From assembly GCA_018240695.1 (NCBI GenBank), contig JAFEFH010000013.1, forward strand, positions 1 through 41,704: a DNA stretch of 41,704 bases, read 5' to 3'. Both the position numbers and the translations under genes were made by a program. Shown one piece after another: positions 8,693 to 16,483 of the stretch; the first letter of the stretch is position 1; each line of letters starts with the position of its first letter. The notes under the pieces are model-generated. The model did no database searches. It saw only the letters and a list, made by a program, of their open reading frames with translations, and was not told the origin of the DNA. This stretch comes from Pseudomonadota bacterium (GTDB lineage: Bacteria; Pseudomonadota; Alphaproteobacteria; Reyranellales; Reyranellaceae).

Positions 8693-8790
8693 GTCGCCCC
8701 GAGCGTAGCCGAGGGGCCTCGTCTCCACCGGATGAAGCGAGTTCGTTGAGACGAGGTCTCTCCACTCCGCTTCGCTCCGGTCGAGACGAC
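8693..8790. repeat. Long imperfect inverted repeat between leuC and leuD
   Basis: Left arm 8693-8725 begins GTCGCCCCGAGCG and ends CCTCGTCTC; right arm 8748-8790 begins GAGACGAGG and ends GGTCGAGACGAC, so the outer and inner ends are complementary while the middle is diverged. The 22-bp centre contains GATGAAGCGAG. It looks like a short palindromic intergenic element of the kind dispersed in alphaproteobacterial genomes. In the leuCD transcript it would fold into a long hairpin, possibly tuning leuD expression. Copy number elsewhere is not visible from this window. Confidence 0.6.
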
Positions 8791-8806
8791 GGATAGAGGA
8801 GAACAC

Positions 8807-9424
8807 ATGGACAAGTTCACCAAGGTCGAGGGCACCGCCGCCCCGCTGATGCGCCAGAACGTCGACACCGACCTGATCATCCGCATCGAGCGGCTGGTCG
8901 ACAATGTCGGCCGCGAGGGGCTGGGGCCCTACTGCTTCGAGCAGATCCGCTTCAAGCCGGACGGCTCGGAGAACCCGGACTGCGTGTTCAACCAGGAACC
9001 GTACCGCAACGCGCCGATCATCCTCAGCCGCGAGAACTTCGGCTGCGGCTCCTCCCGCGAAGGCGCGGTGTGGGCGCTGAAGGGCATGGGCATCAAGGCG
9101 GTGATCGCGCCGTACTTCGGCGACATCTTCAACAACAACTGCTTCCAGAACGGCATCCTGCCGGTGCCGCTGCCGATCGAGGAGGTCGAGCAGCTCGCCG
9201 ACGAGATGAAGGCGTCGCCCGGCAACGCGCGCGTCACCGTCGACCTCGAGAACTGCGTCGTGATCTCGCCGACGGGACGCTCGATCCCGTTCAAGGTCGA
9301 CGCGCGCCGCCAGCACGCCATGCTGAACGGCCTCGACGACATCGCGCAGACCAAGGCCAACCAGGACAAGATCGAGGCCTGGCAGACCGCCGACAAGCAG
9401 GCGCATCCCTGGGTGTGGCTCTAG
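8807..9424 (+). CDS. leuD: 3-isopropylmalate dehydratase small subunit
   Basis: 205 residues, normal for LeuD. It is the swivel-domain partner of LeuC. Recognisable motifs are QNVDTDLIIRIERL near the N-terminus, the substrate-selecting loop ILSRENFGCGSSREGAVWAL, and GDIFNNNCFQNGILPVPL. The start at 8807 follows AGAGGAG (8795-8801) with good spacing. The gene is separated from leuC by 120 bp taken up mainly by an inverted repeat, so the two genes probably share one transcript with a hairpin in between. Like leuC, it could act in a related dehydratase instead of leucine synthesis, but the sequence is close enough to LeuD to keep the name. Confidence 0.9.
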   Translation: MDKFTKVEGTAAPLMRQNVDTDLIIRIERLVDNVGREGLGPYCFEQIRFKPDGSENPDCVFNQEPYRNAPIILSRENFGCGSSREGAVWALKGMGIKAVIAPYFGDIFNNNCFQNGILPVPLPIEEVEQLADEMKASPGNARVTVDLENCVVISPTGRSIPFKVDARRQHAMLNGLDDIAQTKANQDKIEAWQTADKQAHPWVWL

Positions 9425-9437
9425 GCCGGCCCTCCAA

Positions 9438-10301
9438 TTGAGGCCGGTCCACATCGCTCTGTCGCTGCTGATCGCAGCGACGTGGGGACTGAACTTCACG
9501 GTCATCCGCTTCGGCCTCGACGAGTTCACGCCGTTCTCCTTCGCCGCCTGGCGTTTCATCCTGGGCGCGTTGCCGGTGCTGTTCATTCCCAGGCCCGCCG
9601 CCTCGTGGAAGGCGCTGGCCGGGATGGGCCTGTTCCTGTTCGCGGGCCAGTTCGTCTTCCTCTTCTTCGCCATGCAGGCCGGCCTGCCACCCGGCCTCTC
9701 CTCCGTCCTCGTCCAGTTGCAGGGCCCCCTCACCCTCGTGCTGGCGGCGCTCTTCCTGAAGGAGCGCGCGACCGCGGCGCAGTGGGGCGGACTCGCCGTC
9801 GCCATGGTCGGCGTCGTGCTGATCGCGCGCTCGGTCGAGGGCAGCGCCTCCATCCTCGCCGTCGCCATCGCACTCCTGTCGGCGCTGAGCTGGGCGACCG
9901 GCAATCTCTTCCTGCGCGAGACGCGCGGCGCGCCGGTGCTGGCCGTCACCGTGTGGGCGAGCCTGATCCCGCCGCTGCCGCTGCTCGCCGCCGGCATCCT
10001 GCACGACGGCTGGCAGCTCACCTTCGCGCCGATCCTGGCGCCGACCTGGCGGGGCACGTTCGTGCTTTTCTATACGGTCGTGCCGGTGATGTGGCTCGGC
10101 TACTGGATCTGGGGAACCCTGCTGCGCACCTATCCCGCCGCCAAGGCCGGGCCGGTGTCGCTGCTCGTGCCCTGCTGCGCGCTCGTCTTCTCCTCGTTGC
10201 TTACCGGCGAGACGATCGGCGGCCTGCGCCTGATCGCCGTCGCCATCGTGCTGGGCGGCGTGGCGCTCGGCATCTTCGCCTCCGCCCGCCGCATTCGCTG
10301 A
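9438..10301 (+). CDS. EamA/DMT-family transporter
   Basis: 287 residues made of about ten hydrophobic helices arranged as two EamA repeats, the second starting around ILAVAIALLSALSWATGNLF. The N-terminal ALSLLIAATWGLNFTVIRFG is typical of the O-acetylserine/cysteine exporter-like branch, and VQLQGPLTLVLAALFLKER marks the end of the first repeat. It would be an inner-membrane exporter of amino acids or metabolites; the substrate is not known. The start is a TTG at 9438, 13 bp after the leuD stop, with no strong SD, suggesting it is read from the leuCD transcript. The stop lies 3 bp from the convergent peptidase stop. Confidence 0.85.
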   Translation: MRPVHIALSLLIAATWGLNFTVIRFGLDEFTPFSFAAWRFILGALPVLFIPRPAASWKALAGMGLFLFAGQFVFLFFAMQAGLPPGLSSVLVQLQGPLTLVLAALFLKERATAAQWGGLAVAMVGVVLIARSVEGSASILAVAIALLSALSWATGNLFLRETRGAPVLAVTVWASLIPPLPLLAAGILHDGWQLTFAPILAPTWRGTFVLFYTVVPVMWLGYWIWGTLLRTYPAAKAGPVSLLVPCCALVFSSLLTGETIGGLRLIAVAIVLGGVALGIFASARRIR

Positions 10302-10304
10302 CGC

Positions 10305-11585
10305 CTACGCCTTCTGCAGGCCGCACCACTCCGCGATGAACAGCGCCGTTGACTGCGTGATCTTGCGCACCGACTCGAGGTTCACCCGCTCGTCGAAGCC
10401 GTGGATGTCGTCGGACTCCGGCCCGTAGACCAGCGCCGGCAGGCCGGCATAGAGGCCGAAGAAGCGTCCGTCCGTCGTACCCGTCGTGCGGCGGTCGTCG
10501 AGCTCCGCGCCGAACACCGTCTTGTGCGCCGCCGCCAGCAGCTCGCGCACATGCTCGTGGTTCTGCAGCACGTAGGGCTCGGCCTGGAAGCCTTCCCAGC
10601 TCACCGTCGGCGGGCTGTTGCCGAGGAACGGATCGTTCTTGGCGGCATTGCGGATCACGTCCTCGACCTCCTGCCGGCATTCCTTCAGCGTCTGCGACGG
10701 CAGCACGCCGACGCGCATGTCGAAGGTGCACCAGGACGGCACCGAGCTCGCCCAGTCGCCGCCCGCGATCTTGCCGACGTTGAAGTTCACCGGGTGATGG
10801 TGGTCGCAGAAGTGCTTGTCGTGCGTCTTCTTGGCGTTCCACTTCTTCTCGAGCTCGCGCAGCTGCTGGATGATGCGATAGGCCGATTCGATCGCGTTCG
10901 AGCCGGCATCCGCCTTGTAGACATGCACGGGATGGCCGGTGACCTTGACCTGGAACCACATCACGCCGACCTGCGCCACGGTGAGCGTGCAGCCCGACGG
11001 CTCGGGGATCAGCGCCGCCTCGGCGCGATAGCCGCGTTGCAGGCAGGCGAGCGCGCCGTTGCCCGTGCACTCCTCCTCGACCACCGACTGCTGGTAGACG
11101 TCGGCCGCCGGCTGATAGCCCAGTGCGCGCAGCGCCCGCAGCGCGTAGACGTTCAGGATCAGTCCCGCCTTCATGTCGCCCGCGCCGCGGCCGTACATCC
11201 AGCCGTCCTTCACGTACGCGTCGAAAGGATTGCGCGCCCACATCTCGTGCGGACCCTCGGGCACGACGTCGATATGGCCGTTGAGGATCAGCGAGCGGCC
11301 CTTGGGGTTCGACGGCCGCCACGCGCCCACGACGTTCCAGGCATCGTCATAGTCCAGCGAATGCGGCGAGTAGCCCGGCAGGTGCTTGAGGTCGTCGATC
11401 TTGATCTGCCAGCGATCGATGCCGAGCCCGTCTTCCTTGAACAGGCGCGCCATCATGTCCTGCGCCGGCGATTCCCGAAATCGCGTCGAGGGAATGCGCA
11501 CGAGATCGGCCAGCACCTTGGTCTGGTCGTCGAACGCCTTGTCGACGGCGTTCATGATCTTCGTCTTCACGTCACTGTCGAGCAT
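10305..11585 (-). CDS. M20 family (ArgE/DapE-type) metallo-deacetylase/peptidase
   Basis: 426 residues. Two-metal M20 site is visible: H104 and D106 in NGHIDVVPEG, D137 in YGRGAGDMKAG, the E170-E172 run in VVEEECTGNGA, E195 in IPEPSG, and the C-terminal His in DIHGFDERV. The family hydrolyses N-acyl amino acids or small peptides such as N-acetylornithine or succinyl-diaminopimelate, in the cytoplasm. The length and the YSPHSLDYDDAWNVVGAWRP region resemble the 'ArgE/DapE family deacylase' group rather than true ArgE or DapE, so the substrate is open. The upstream region carries four CTCGCGAG palindromes and a long inverted repeat. Convergent with the DMT exporter gene. Confidence 0.88.
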   Translation of the reverse strand: MLDSDVKTKIMNAVDKAFDDQTKVLADLVRIPSTRFRESPAQDMMARLFKEDGLGIDRWQIKIDDLKHLPGYSPHSLDYDDAWNVVGAWRPSNPKGRSLILNGHIDVVPEGPHEMWARNPFDAYVKDGWMYGRGAGDMKAGLILNVYALRALRALGYQPAADVYQQSVVEEECTGNGALACLQRGYRAEAALIPEPSGCTLTVAQVGVMWFQVKVTGHPVHVYKADAGSNAIESAYRIIQQLRELEKKWNAKKTHDKHFCDHHHPVNFNVGKIAGGDWASSVPSWCTFDMRVGVLPSQTLKECRQEVEDVIRNAAKNDPFLGNSPPTVSWEGFQAEPYVLQNHEHVRELLAAAHKTVFGAELDDRRTTGTTDGRFFGLYAGLPALVYGPESDDIHGFDERVNLESVRKITQSTALFIAEWCGLQKA

Positions 11586-11614
11586 CGCCTACTCCGTCCC
11601 AGAAAAATTGCCGC

Positions 11615-11693
11615 CTCGCGAGGATTGGCCCGAAACGCCGGCCCTGCTGGACCGAAGGCGATTCCTCGCGAGCACTCGCGAGCGCCTCGCGAG
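11615..11693. promoter_or_regulatory. Cluster of four CTCGCGAG palindromes
   Basis: The 8-bp palindrome CTCGCGAG occurs at 11615-11622, 11665-11672, 11675-11682 and 11686-11693. The last three start 10 and 11 bp apart, about one helical turn each, so a protein could bind them on one DNA face. The nearest copy is about 30 bp upstream of the leftward M20 peptidase gene start. This suggests an operator array; the regulator is unknown. Confidence 0.4.
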
Positions 11694-11724
11694 CGGGTGC
11701 ATGCACGGCAGTACACGTGTGTTG

Positions 11725-11830
11725 CCCATCCTTCGAGACGCAGCCCTGCGGGCTGCTCCTCAGGATGAGGTTGTGCGGGAAAGCCCTCATCCTGAGGAGC
11801 CGCACGGAATGCGGCATCTCGAAGGATGGG
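11725..11830. repeat. 106-bp inverted repeat (46-bp arms)
   Basis: Arms 11725-11770 and 11785-11830, 46 nt each, with a 14-nt spacer. The outer 14 (CCCATCCTTCGAGA) and inner 14 (CTCCTCAGGATGAGG side) positions match perfectly when reverse-complemented; the middle of each arm is a separate GC-rich hairpin (GCAGCCC-TGC-GGGCTGC on the left, GCCGCA-TTCC-TGCGGC on the right, read from the reverse strand) that has diverged between arms. This is the structure of a dispersed palindromic or MITE-like element. Confidence 0.75.
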
Positions 11831-11971
11831 CCACGGTCGAGGTAGCCGCCGATCATGCCGCCATCATAGGCGCGTCTTGCCGAAACACCCAACTTGGTCA
11901 CCTAATTCGTTTGATGCCCATGGCATAAGCATCGCCTAGTCTGTGCGGGCCTCGCACCCACGGAGAAACCA

Positions 11972-13171
11972 GTGCCTCTCGACATCGACCGGTTCCTGCA
12001 CGACCTCGACACGCTGCGCGAGATCGGCCGCTCCAACGGCACCGGCGTCCATCGCCCGACCTTCAGCCCGCAGGACATGGAGAGCCGTCACTGGCTGGTG
12101 CGCGAAATGCGGGAAGTCGGCCTCGACGCGTCGATCGACGGCATCGGCAATGTCTTCGGACGCCACAAGGGCACGGGCCCTCACGTGCTGTCGGGCAGCC
12201 ATCTCGAGACGCAGAACCATGGCGGCTGGCTCGATGGCGTGCTGGGCGTCGTCTCCGCCCTGGCGCTCGCCCGCGCCGGATTGCCGGTCGATGTCTGCGC
12301 CTATTGCGACGAGGAAGGCCATTGGGGCGACTTCCTCGGCAGCCGCAGCCTGATCGGCGAGCTCACCGACGCCGAGATCGACCGGGCGAAGAACCGCCAC
12401 GACGGCTCGCCGCTGCGCGACGCGCTGAAGAAAGTGGGCCTCGACGGCAAGCCGCGTATCCAGCTGGAGGATGGCCGCTACAAGGGCGCGTTCGAGCTTC
12501 ACATCGAGCAGGGCACCCAACTGGAGAACGCCGGCCTGCGCATCGGCGTGATCACCGGCATCGTCGGCATCCGGCAATGGCGCATCATCGTCGAGGGCCA
12601 GCAGGACCATACCGGCGGCACCACCATGGCCGAACGCAAGGATGCGGGCCTCACCGCCGTGCGCATCCTGGCCGCCATCGACACGGAATTCCCGAGGGTG
12701 GTCGGACCGCGCAGCGTCTGGACGACGGGTCGCATCGTGCTCACGCCCAACTCGCCGCAGATCATTCCCGGCCGCGCCGAGATCTCCTTCTCGTTCCGCG
12801 ACCTGTCGCCCGAGATCATGGCGGCGATGGAGGCGTGCATGCACGCCGTCGTGCACGAGAGCAACCGCCGCGACCGCTGCCAGGCGCGCCTCGAAGTGAT
12901 CGGCCACGCCGCGCCGTCACCTTGCGATCCCGACATGCAATCCGCGTTGAAGGACGCCGCCGAAGCACTCTGCCCCGGCGGCTGGCAGTCGATGCCGAGC
13001 GGCGCCATCCACGACAGCCAGGTCCTGTCGCGCAAGCTGCCGGCCGCGATGCTGTTCGTGCCCTCGATCCGCGGCATCAGCCATCACTGGGACGAGGACA
13101 CCAAGCGCGAGGATCTGGCGCTTGGGCTGGAAGTGTTGGCCGAGGGCGTGCGCCGCTTTCTGGCGCGCTGA
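11972..13171 (+). CDS. M20 Zn-dependent amidohydrolase (allantoate amidohydrolase / N-carbamoyl-amino-acid hydrolase family)
   Basis: 399 residues, GTG start at 11972 preceded by GGAG. The family pattern is clear: GSHLETQNHGGWLDGVLGV with metal-ligand H77 and bridging D88, CDEEGHWGDFLGSRSLIG (E114/E115), ELHIEQGTQLE, GQQDHTGGTTM in the dimerisation lid, SGAIHDSQVL and the C-terminal GISHHWDEDT with the last His ligand. Members hydrolyse allantoate, ureidoglycolate, N-carbamoyl amino acids or beta-ureidopropionate. Position 79 is Glu where the group normally has Asp two residues after the first His (HxD). No purine- or pyrimidine-breakdown genes flank it, so the substrate is open. It is divergent from another M20 enzyme across a repeat-rich gap. 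Confidence 0.87.
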   Translation: MPLDIDRFLHDLDTLREIGRSNGTGVHRPTFSPQDMESRHWLVREMREVGLDASIDGIGNVFGRHKGTGPHVLSGSHLETQNHGGWLDGVLGVVSALALARAGLPVDVCAYCDEEGHWGDFLGSRSLIGELTDAEIDRAKNRHDGSPLRDALKKVGLDGKPRIQLEDGRYKGAFELHIEQGTQLENAGLRIGVITGIVGIRQWRIIVEGQQDHTGGTTMAERKDAGLTAVRILAAIDTEFPRVVGPRSVWTTGRIVLTPNSPQIIPGRAEISFSFRDLSPEIMAAMEACMHAVVHESNRRDRCQARLEVIGHAAPSPCDPDMQSALKDAAEALCPGGWQSMPSGAIHDSQVLSRKLPAAMLFVPSIRGISHHWDEDTKREDLALGLEVLAEGVRRFLAR

Positions 13172-13250
13172 AGGCACCCCATCGTCTGTCTCGCCTTCGA
13201 TTGTGAGACCCGGTAGGATAACAACCGGGATCGCTGGGGAGGAAAAGACG

Positions 13251-14123
13251 ATGAGATGCGTTGCCGTTGCATGGCTTGGCCTGCTCGCCGCAACATCGAT
13301 TGCATTCGCTGCGCCGCCCAAGACGGAACAAGAGCGGGAGACGGCTATCAGAGCCCTGAAATGGCATGAGGGAAGGGCTGTCACGCTCCCTATCTCACAC
13401 GCTCATCTTCAGGCGCCGGCCACGGTGCAACAACTGGTCGGCGACGATTCCGGCAGGCTCTGGGAAGTGCTCAACGCCATCGATGCACCGCGAGGATCGG
13501 AAGCGACGCTCTACGATCCGGCGACCGACACCATCGTCTTCTATCAAAAGCTCGGCGACGGCTATATCCGGCTGGACGACTGGCAAGATGTCGACGCGGA
13601 TGCGTTGCTGAAGTCGGTCACCGACAACACGGAAGCCAATAACGTCAAGCGCAAGGAGGCCGGCCTTTCCCCCGTCCACGTCGTCGGCTGGCTCGAACGT
13701 CCGCAACTCGATCGCGCGACAAACACGGTGCGCTGGTCCTTCGAAGCCAGCGACGAGAAGCAAGGCCGGCTGGTCAACAAGATTGCCCTGATCCTGGGGC
13801 GAGATGGCTTCGAGAAACTGACATGGGTCGGCACCAAGGAGACCGGGGCAGATCTTCTGGCGATCGCCCAGTCGAGCTTCAGCTTCGCGGACGGCGGCCG
13901 CTATACCGATTTCCAATCCGGCGACAAGGTTGCCGAATACGGCATCGCGGGGCTGGTCGCCGCCGTGCTCGGCGCCAAGGTGGCGGCGAAGCTCGGCCTG
14001 CTCGCGGTCCTGGCGGTCTTCGCCAAGAAGGTCGGCGTCTTCCTGCTTCTTCCCATCGCCTTCTTCTTCAAGAAGATCAAAGCGTTCTTCTCGCGGGGCA
14101 AGCCGCCGCCGGCGGTCGGCTAG
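13251..14123 (+). CDS. DUF2167 membrane-anchored protein
   Basis: 290 residues. The ATG at 13251 is chosen because it follows GGGGAGG (13236-13242) and begins a Sec signal peptide (about 1-20, cleavage after SIAFA); an in-frame extension upstream to 13122 overlaps the previous gene and lacks sense. The middle carries the DUF2167 pattern (GDGYIRLDDWQDVDADALL, HVVGWLERPQLDRATNTV, the Phe/Trp-rich TWVGTKETGADLL). The conserved YTDFQSGDKVAEYGIAGLVA leads into one or two C-terminal membrane helices (about 235-280) and a basic tail. Function of the family is unknown. It stands alone between the amidohydrolase gene and a convergent monooxygenase gene. Confidence 0.8.
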   Translation: MRCVAVAWLGLLAATSIAFAAPPKTEQERETAIRALKWHEGRAVTLPISHAHLQAPATVQQLVGDDSGRLWEVLNAIDAPRGSEATLYDPATDTIVFYQKLGDGYIRLDDWQDVDADALLKSVTDNTEANNVKRKEAGLSPVHVVGWLERPQLDRATNTVRWSFEASDEKQGRLVNKIALILGRDGFEKLTWVGTKETGADLLAIAQSSFSFADGGRYTDFQSGDKVAEYGIAGLVAAVLGAKVAAKLGLLAVLAVFAKKVGVFLLLPIAFFFKKIKAFFSRGKPPPAVG

Positions 14124-14133
14124 TCGCTCCGGC

Positions 14134-15366
14134 TCACATCAGCGGCGGCGGCGCCTTGATGCCGAGGGCATGCTGGCCGAACAACGTGCCTTGCAGGTCC
14201 GGCGAGAACATCACGTGGGCGTTGGCGGCGTGGGCGTCGCGGAACAGGCGCTGCATGGTGCCGCCGAGATAGATGCCGCTGGAGCCCGCCACGCCCATCA
14301 ATATGTCGACGGCCTCAAGGCAGAGGCGCGTCGAGAAGAACGCGTCGCGGCGGTAGCGCACTTTCATGTCCTGCGTGAATTCGGCGCCGGCGCGCGCGGT
14401 CGCCATGGCGTCGGAGCAGACGCGCAGCATCAGCATCTCGGCGGTGTCGATGCGCGCGCTCGCCTCGGCGACCTTGATCTGCACGGCCTGGTTGGCGCCC
14501 ACGGGAAGCCCGGTATTGGTGGCGTTGCGCTTGCGCGCGCCGCCCACCACCGTCTCGTAGGCGCCCTTGGCGCAACCCAGCATCACGCCGGTCAGCACAT
14601 AGGGGCCGAGCGCCAGCAGCGGCAGCCTGAACAGCGGCGACGGGTTGATCTTCGAGCCGGCGTGCGGCGTGCCGTTCATCGCCCAGGCCGAGAGCGAGCG
14701 GCGCTCGGGCACGAACAGCTTGCTGACGGCCACGTCCTTCGAGCCGGTGCCGGCGAGGCCGACCGCATGCCAGGTGTCGATGATCTCGTATTCCGATCGG
14801 TGCACGAGCGCGAAGCGCGAATCGACCGGCGGGCCGTCCTCGGTCTCACGCACCAGGAAGCCCAGCATGTTCCAGTCGGAATTGTCGATGCCCGACGACA
14901 TCGGCCAGCGGCCGGTGACCTCGTAGCCGCCGTCGACCTTGCGGCCGCGGCCGCAGGCGAAGGCCAGCGACGTGGCGATCAGCGTGTCGGGCGAGGCGTC
15001 CCAGATCTCGTCCTGCGTCTCGGGCTCGTAGTAGCCCAGCATCCAGTGATGGCTCGACAGATTGCCGAGGTTCCACGCAGTCGACGGGCAGACCCTGGCG
15101 ATCTCCGAGCAGACATCGACCAGGATGCCGACATCGAGATCGGCGCCGCCGACGCGGGCCGGCTGCACGACGCGGAACAGACCGGTGCGGTGCAGGTCGC
15201 GCTCGTTCTCGTCGGGCATGCGGCGCAGCTTCTCGCAGGCCGGCGCGCGCTCGGCGAAGACCGGCACCAGCGACCGCGCCCGCTGGACCATCTCGTCGTA
15301 GGAGACGCCGGCGAACGACACGCGCTCGTTCGGCAAGGTCGCGGAGATGGTTTTCGCGGCAGCCAT
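14134..15366 (-). CDS. Group D flavin-dependent monooxygenase / acyl-CoA dehydrogenase-fold protein
   Basis: 410 residues starting at the ATG complementary to 15364-15366, preceded by GGGAGGAG. The open frame continues further upstream but that part is the coding frame of the frameshifted esterase. The fold is acyl-CoA dehydrogenase-like with the C-terminal Acyl-CoA_dh_2 type seen in HsaA, HpaB-like C2 and DszC enzymes: LFRVVQPARVGGADLD, STAWNLGNLSSHHWMLGYY, GRWPMSSGIDNSDW, and the C-terminal GSSGIYLGGTMQRLFRDAHA with ANAHVMFSPDL. Such enzymes hydroxylate aromatic or steroid-derived substrates with reduced flavin from a separate reductase, and no reductase gene is seen here. It is the last gene of a leftward lipocalin-like/esterase/monooxygenase unit, and faces a BVMO across the divergent region. 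Confidence 0.8.
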   Translation of the reverse strand: MAAAKTISATLPNERVSFAGVSYDEMVQRARSLVPVFAERAPACEKLRRMPDENERDLHRTGLFRVVQPARVGGADLDVGILVDVCSEIARVCPSTAWNLGNLSSHHWMLGYYEPETQDEIWDASPDTLIATSLAFACGRGRKVDGGYEVTGRWPMSSGIDNSDWNMLGFLVRETEDGPPVDSRFALVHRSEYEIIDTWHAVGLAGTGSKDVAVSKLFVPERRSLSAWAMNGTPHAGSKINPSPLFRLPLLALGPYVLTGVMLGCAKGAYETVVGGARKRNATNTGLPVGANQAVQIKVAEASARIDTAEMLMLRVCSDAMATARAGAEFTQDMKVRYRRDAFFSTRLCLEAVDILMGVAGSSGIYLGGTMQRLFRDAHAANAHVMFSPDLQGTLFGQHALGIKAPPPLM

Positions 15367-15380
15367 TGCGTGCTCCTCCC

Positions 15381-16483
15381 TCAAGCCAGGAACCGGTCGA
15401 GAATGGCGGCATTCTCGTCGCGGGGATAGGTGTGCGCCAGATCGGCGATCTCGCGATAGACGACGTCGGCGCCGGCCTGCTTCAGCGCCCGCGCGGCACC
15501 CTGCGCCATCTCGGGCGGGAACATCCAGTCCTGCGCGCCGTGCACGACGGTGACCGGCAGGCCTGTGACGCGCGCGGGATCGGCAAAGGTCAGCAGCATC
15601 GGGTGGAAGGCCGCGGCGACGGGCGCCAGCTGCGTGAACCGGCAGTCGCCGCGCAGGCCCAGTACATAAGTGAAGGTGCCGCCGTCGCTCATGCCGGTCA
15701 GCAGCCTCCGCGCCGGGTCGAGGTTCCAGTCGGCCGAGACCTGGTCGACCAGCCGGTCGATATTGGGCCCGTCGACCTCCGGCTCCATCAGCGACCAAGT
15801 GGCGCCCGTGGCGGTCGGCGCCAGCACCGCGAAGCCGCGCGTGCGCGCCTCGCGCACCCAGCTCCACAGGAAGGCGCCGCCATTGCCGCTGCCGCCGTGC
15901 AGCGCCACGACCAGCGGCAAGGGTTCGGCCGGATCGTAGGTCTCGGGGATATATCGTAGGTCTCGGGGATATAAAGAGAGGCGCCGCCGCGCGTGCCGGC
16001 CGGCCCGTCGAGATGCATGAAGCCCACGCCCTCGCGCGCCGGATCGGTCGCGGCGAGGCGCGCCGCCAGTGCGGCATCGTCGCGCCGGCGGGCCTCGAGG
16101 AAGAACTGGCTGACCGGCCGCAGGTGCGCGGCCAGCGGATAGAGCGCCTCGCAGGCGCGCGCGTAGTGGCGCAGGGCGCGGTAGGCGCCGAGCATCGGCT
16201 GCGGCTCGCCGGGCGCGGCGGCGAAGCCGGTGAGGCCGGCCAGGGTCGCCTCGCTTGCGCGGTCCAGGCATTGGCGCACCGGCGCGAGACGCTCCGGCCA
16301 CGCCGCCGTGTGCGAGGCTTCGAGGGCGGTGCCGAGATCGGCGTCGCGGCCCGCGATCGCGCCGATCAGCTCGCCGAGCGTGGCCGGCGCGACATGGCGC
16401 GCCGCGAACTCCAGCGCATGCAGGCCGCGGACCAGCGGCGGCACCAGCCGGGCGACGACCTCGACGGAAGGGTCGTCGTCCAC
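15381..16483 (-). pseudogene. LpqC/PHB-depolymerase-like alpha/beta-hydrolase esterase, frameshifted by a 20-bp duplication
   Basis: A GTG start (16481-16483) directly abuts the lipocalin gene stop. The first frame gives about 175 sensible residues ending ASLYIPETYD, then runs into nonsense and stops at 15788. The second frame resumes as PAEPLPLVVALHGGSGNGGA and continues to a TGA at 15381. The switch falls exactly at a perfect 20-bp tandem duplication (15934-15973); removing one copy joins SLYIPETYD to PAEPLPL with no loss. The C-terminal part has the oxyanion loop (ALHGGSGNGG), nucleophile elbow TGMSDGGTF, acid in VVHGAQDWMFPP and His in DLAHTYP. An intact gene would encode about 360 residues. 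Either a recent inactivation, a reversible slippage site, or an assembly error. Confidence 0.85.
15934..15973. repeat. Perfect 20-bp tandem duplication inside the esterase gene
   Basis: Two identical head-to-tail copies of a 20-bp unit, 15934-15953 and 15954-15973, each starting TCGTAGG and ending GGGGATATA. Twenty is not a multiple of three, so the second copy shifts the reading frame of the leftward esterase. The lack of any difference between copies implies a recent event. Confidence 0.95.

Larger units (their letters stand above)
11586..11971. other. Repeat-rich intergenic region between two divergent M20 genes
   Basis: 386 bp with no gene I can support. It holds a cluster of four CTCGCGAG palindromes (11615-11693), a 106-bp inverted repeat (11725-11830), and the promoter-side sequence of the amidohydrolase gene, whose SD (GGAG, 11962-11965) is clear. 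A short frame on the reverse strand (11572-11901) translates the repeat and has no protein-like features. Confidence 0.6.

Noticed and set aside
6539..10057. A very long reverse-strand open frame across the TPR, leuC, leuD and DMT genes
   Set aside because: It lies antisense to four well-supported genes, its translation has no recognisable domain and is rich in Arg/Ala/His, the usual result of high-GC codon shadows.
11572..11901. A 109-codon reverse-strand frame in the repeat region
   Set aside because: Most of it translates the inverted repeat and CTCGCGAG cluster; no SD, no domain.
13209..13230. CCCGGT...ACCGGG hairpin upstream of the DUF2167 gene as a terminator
   Set aside because: Six-bp arms without a T-run; too weak to call.
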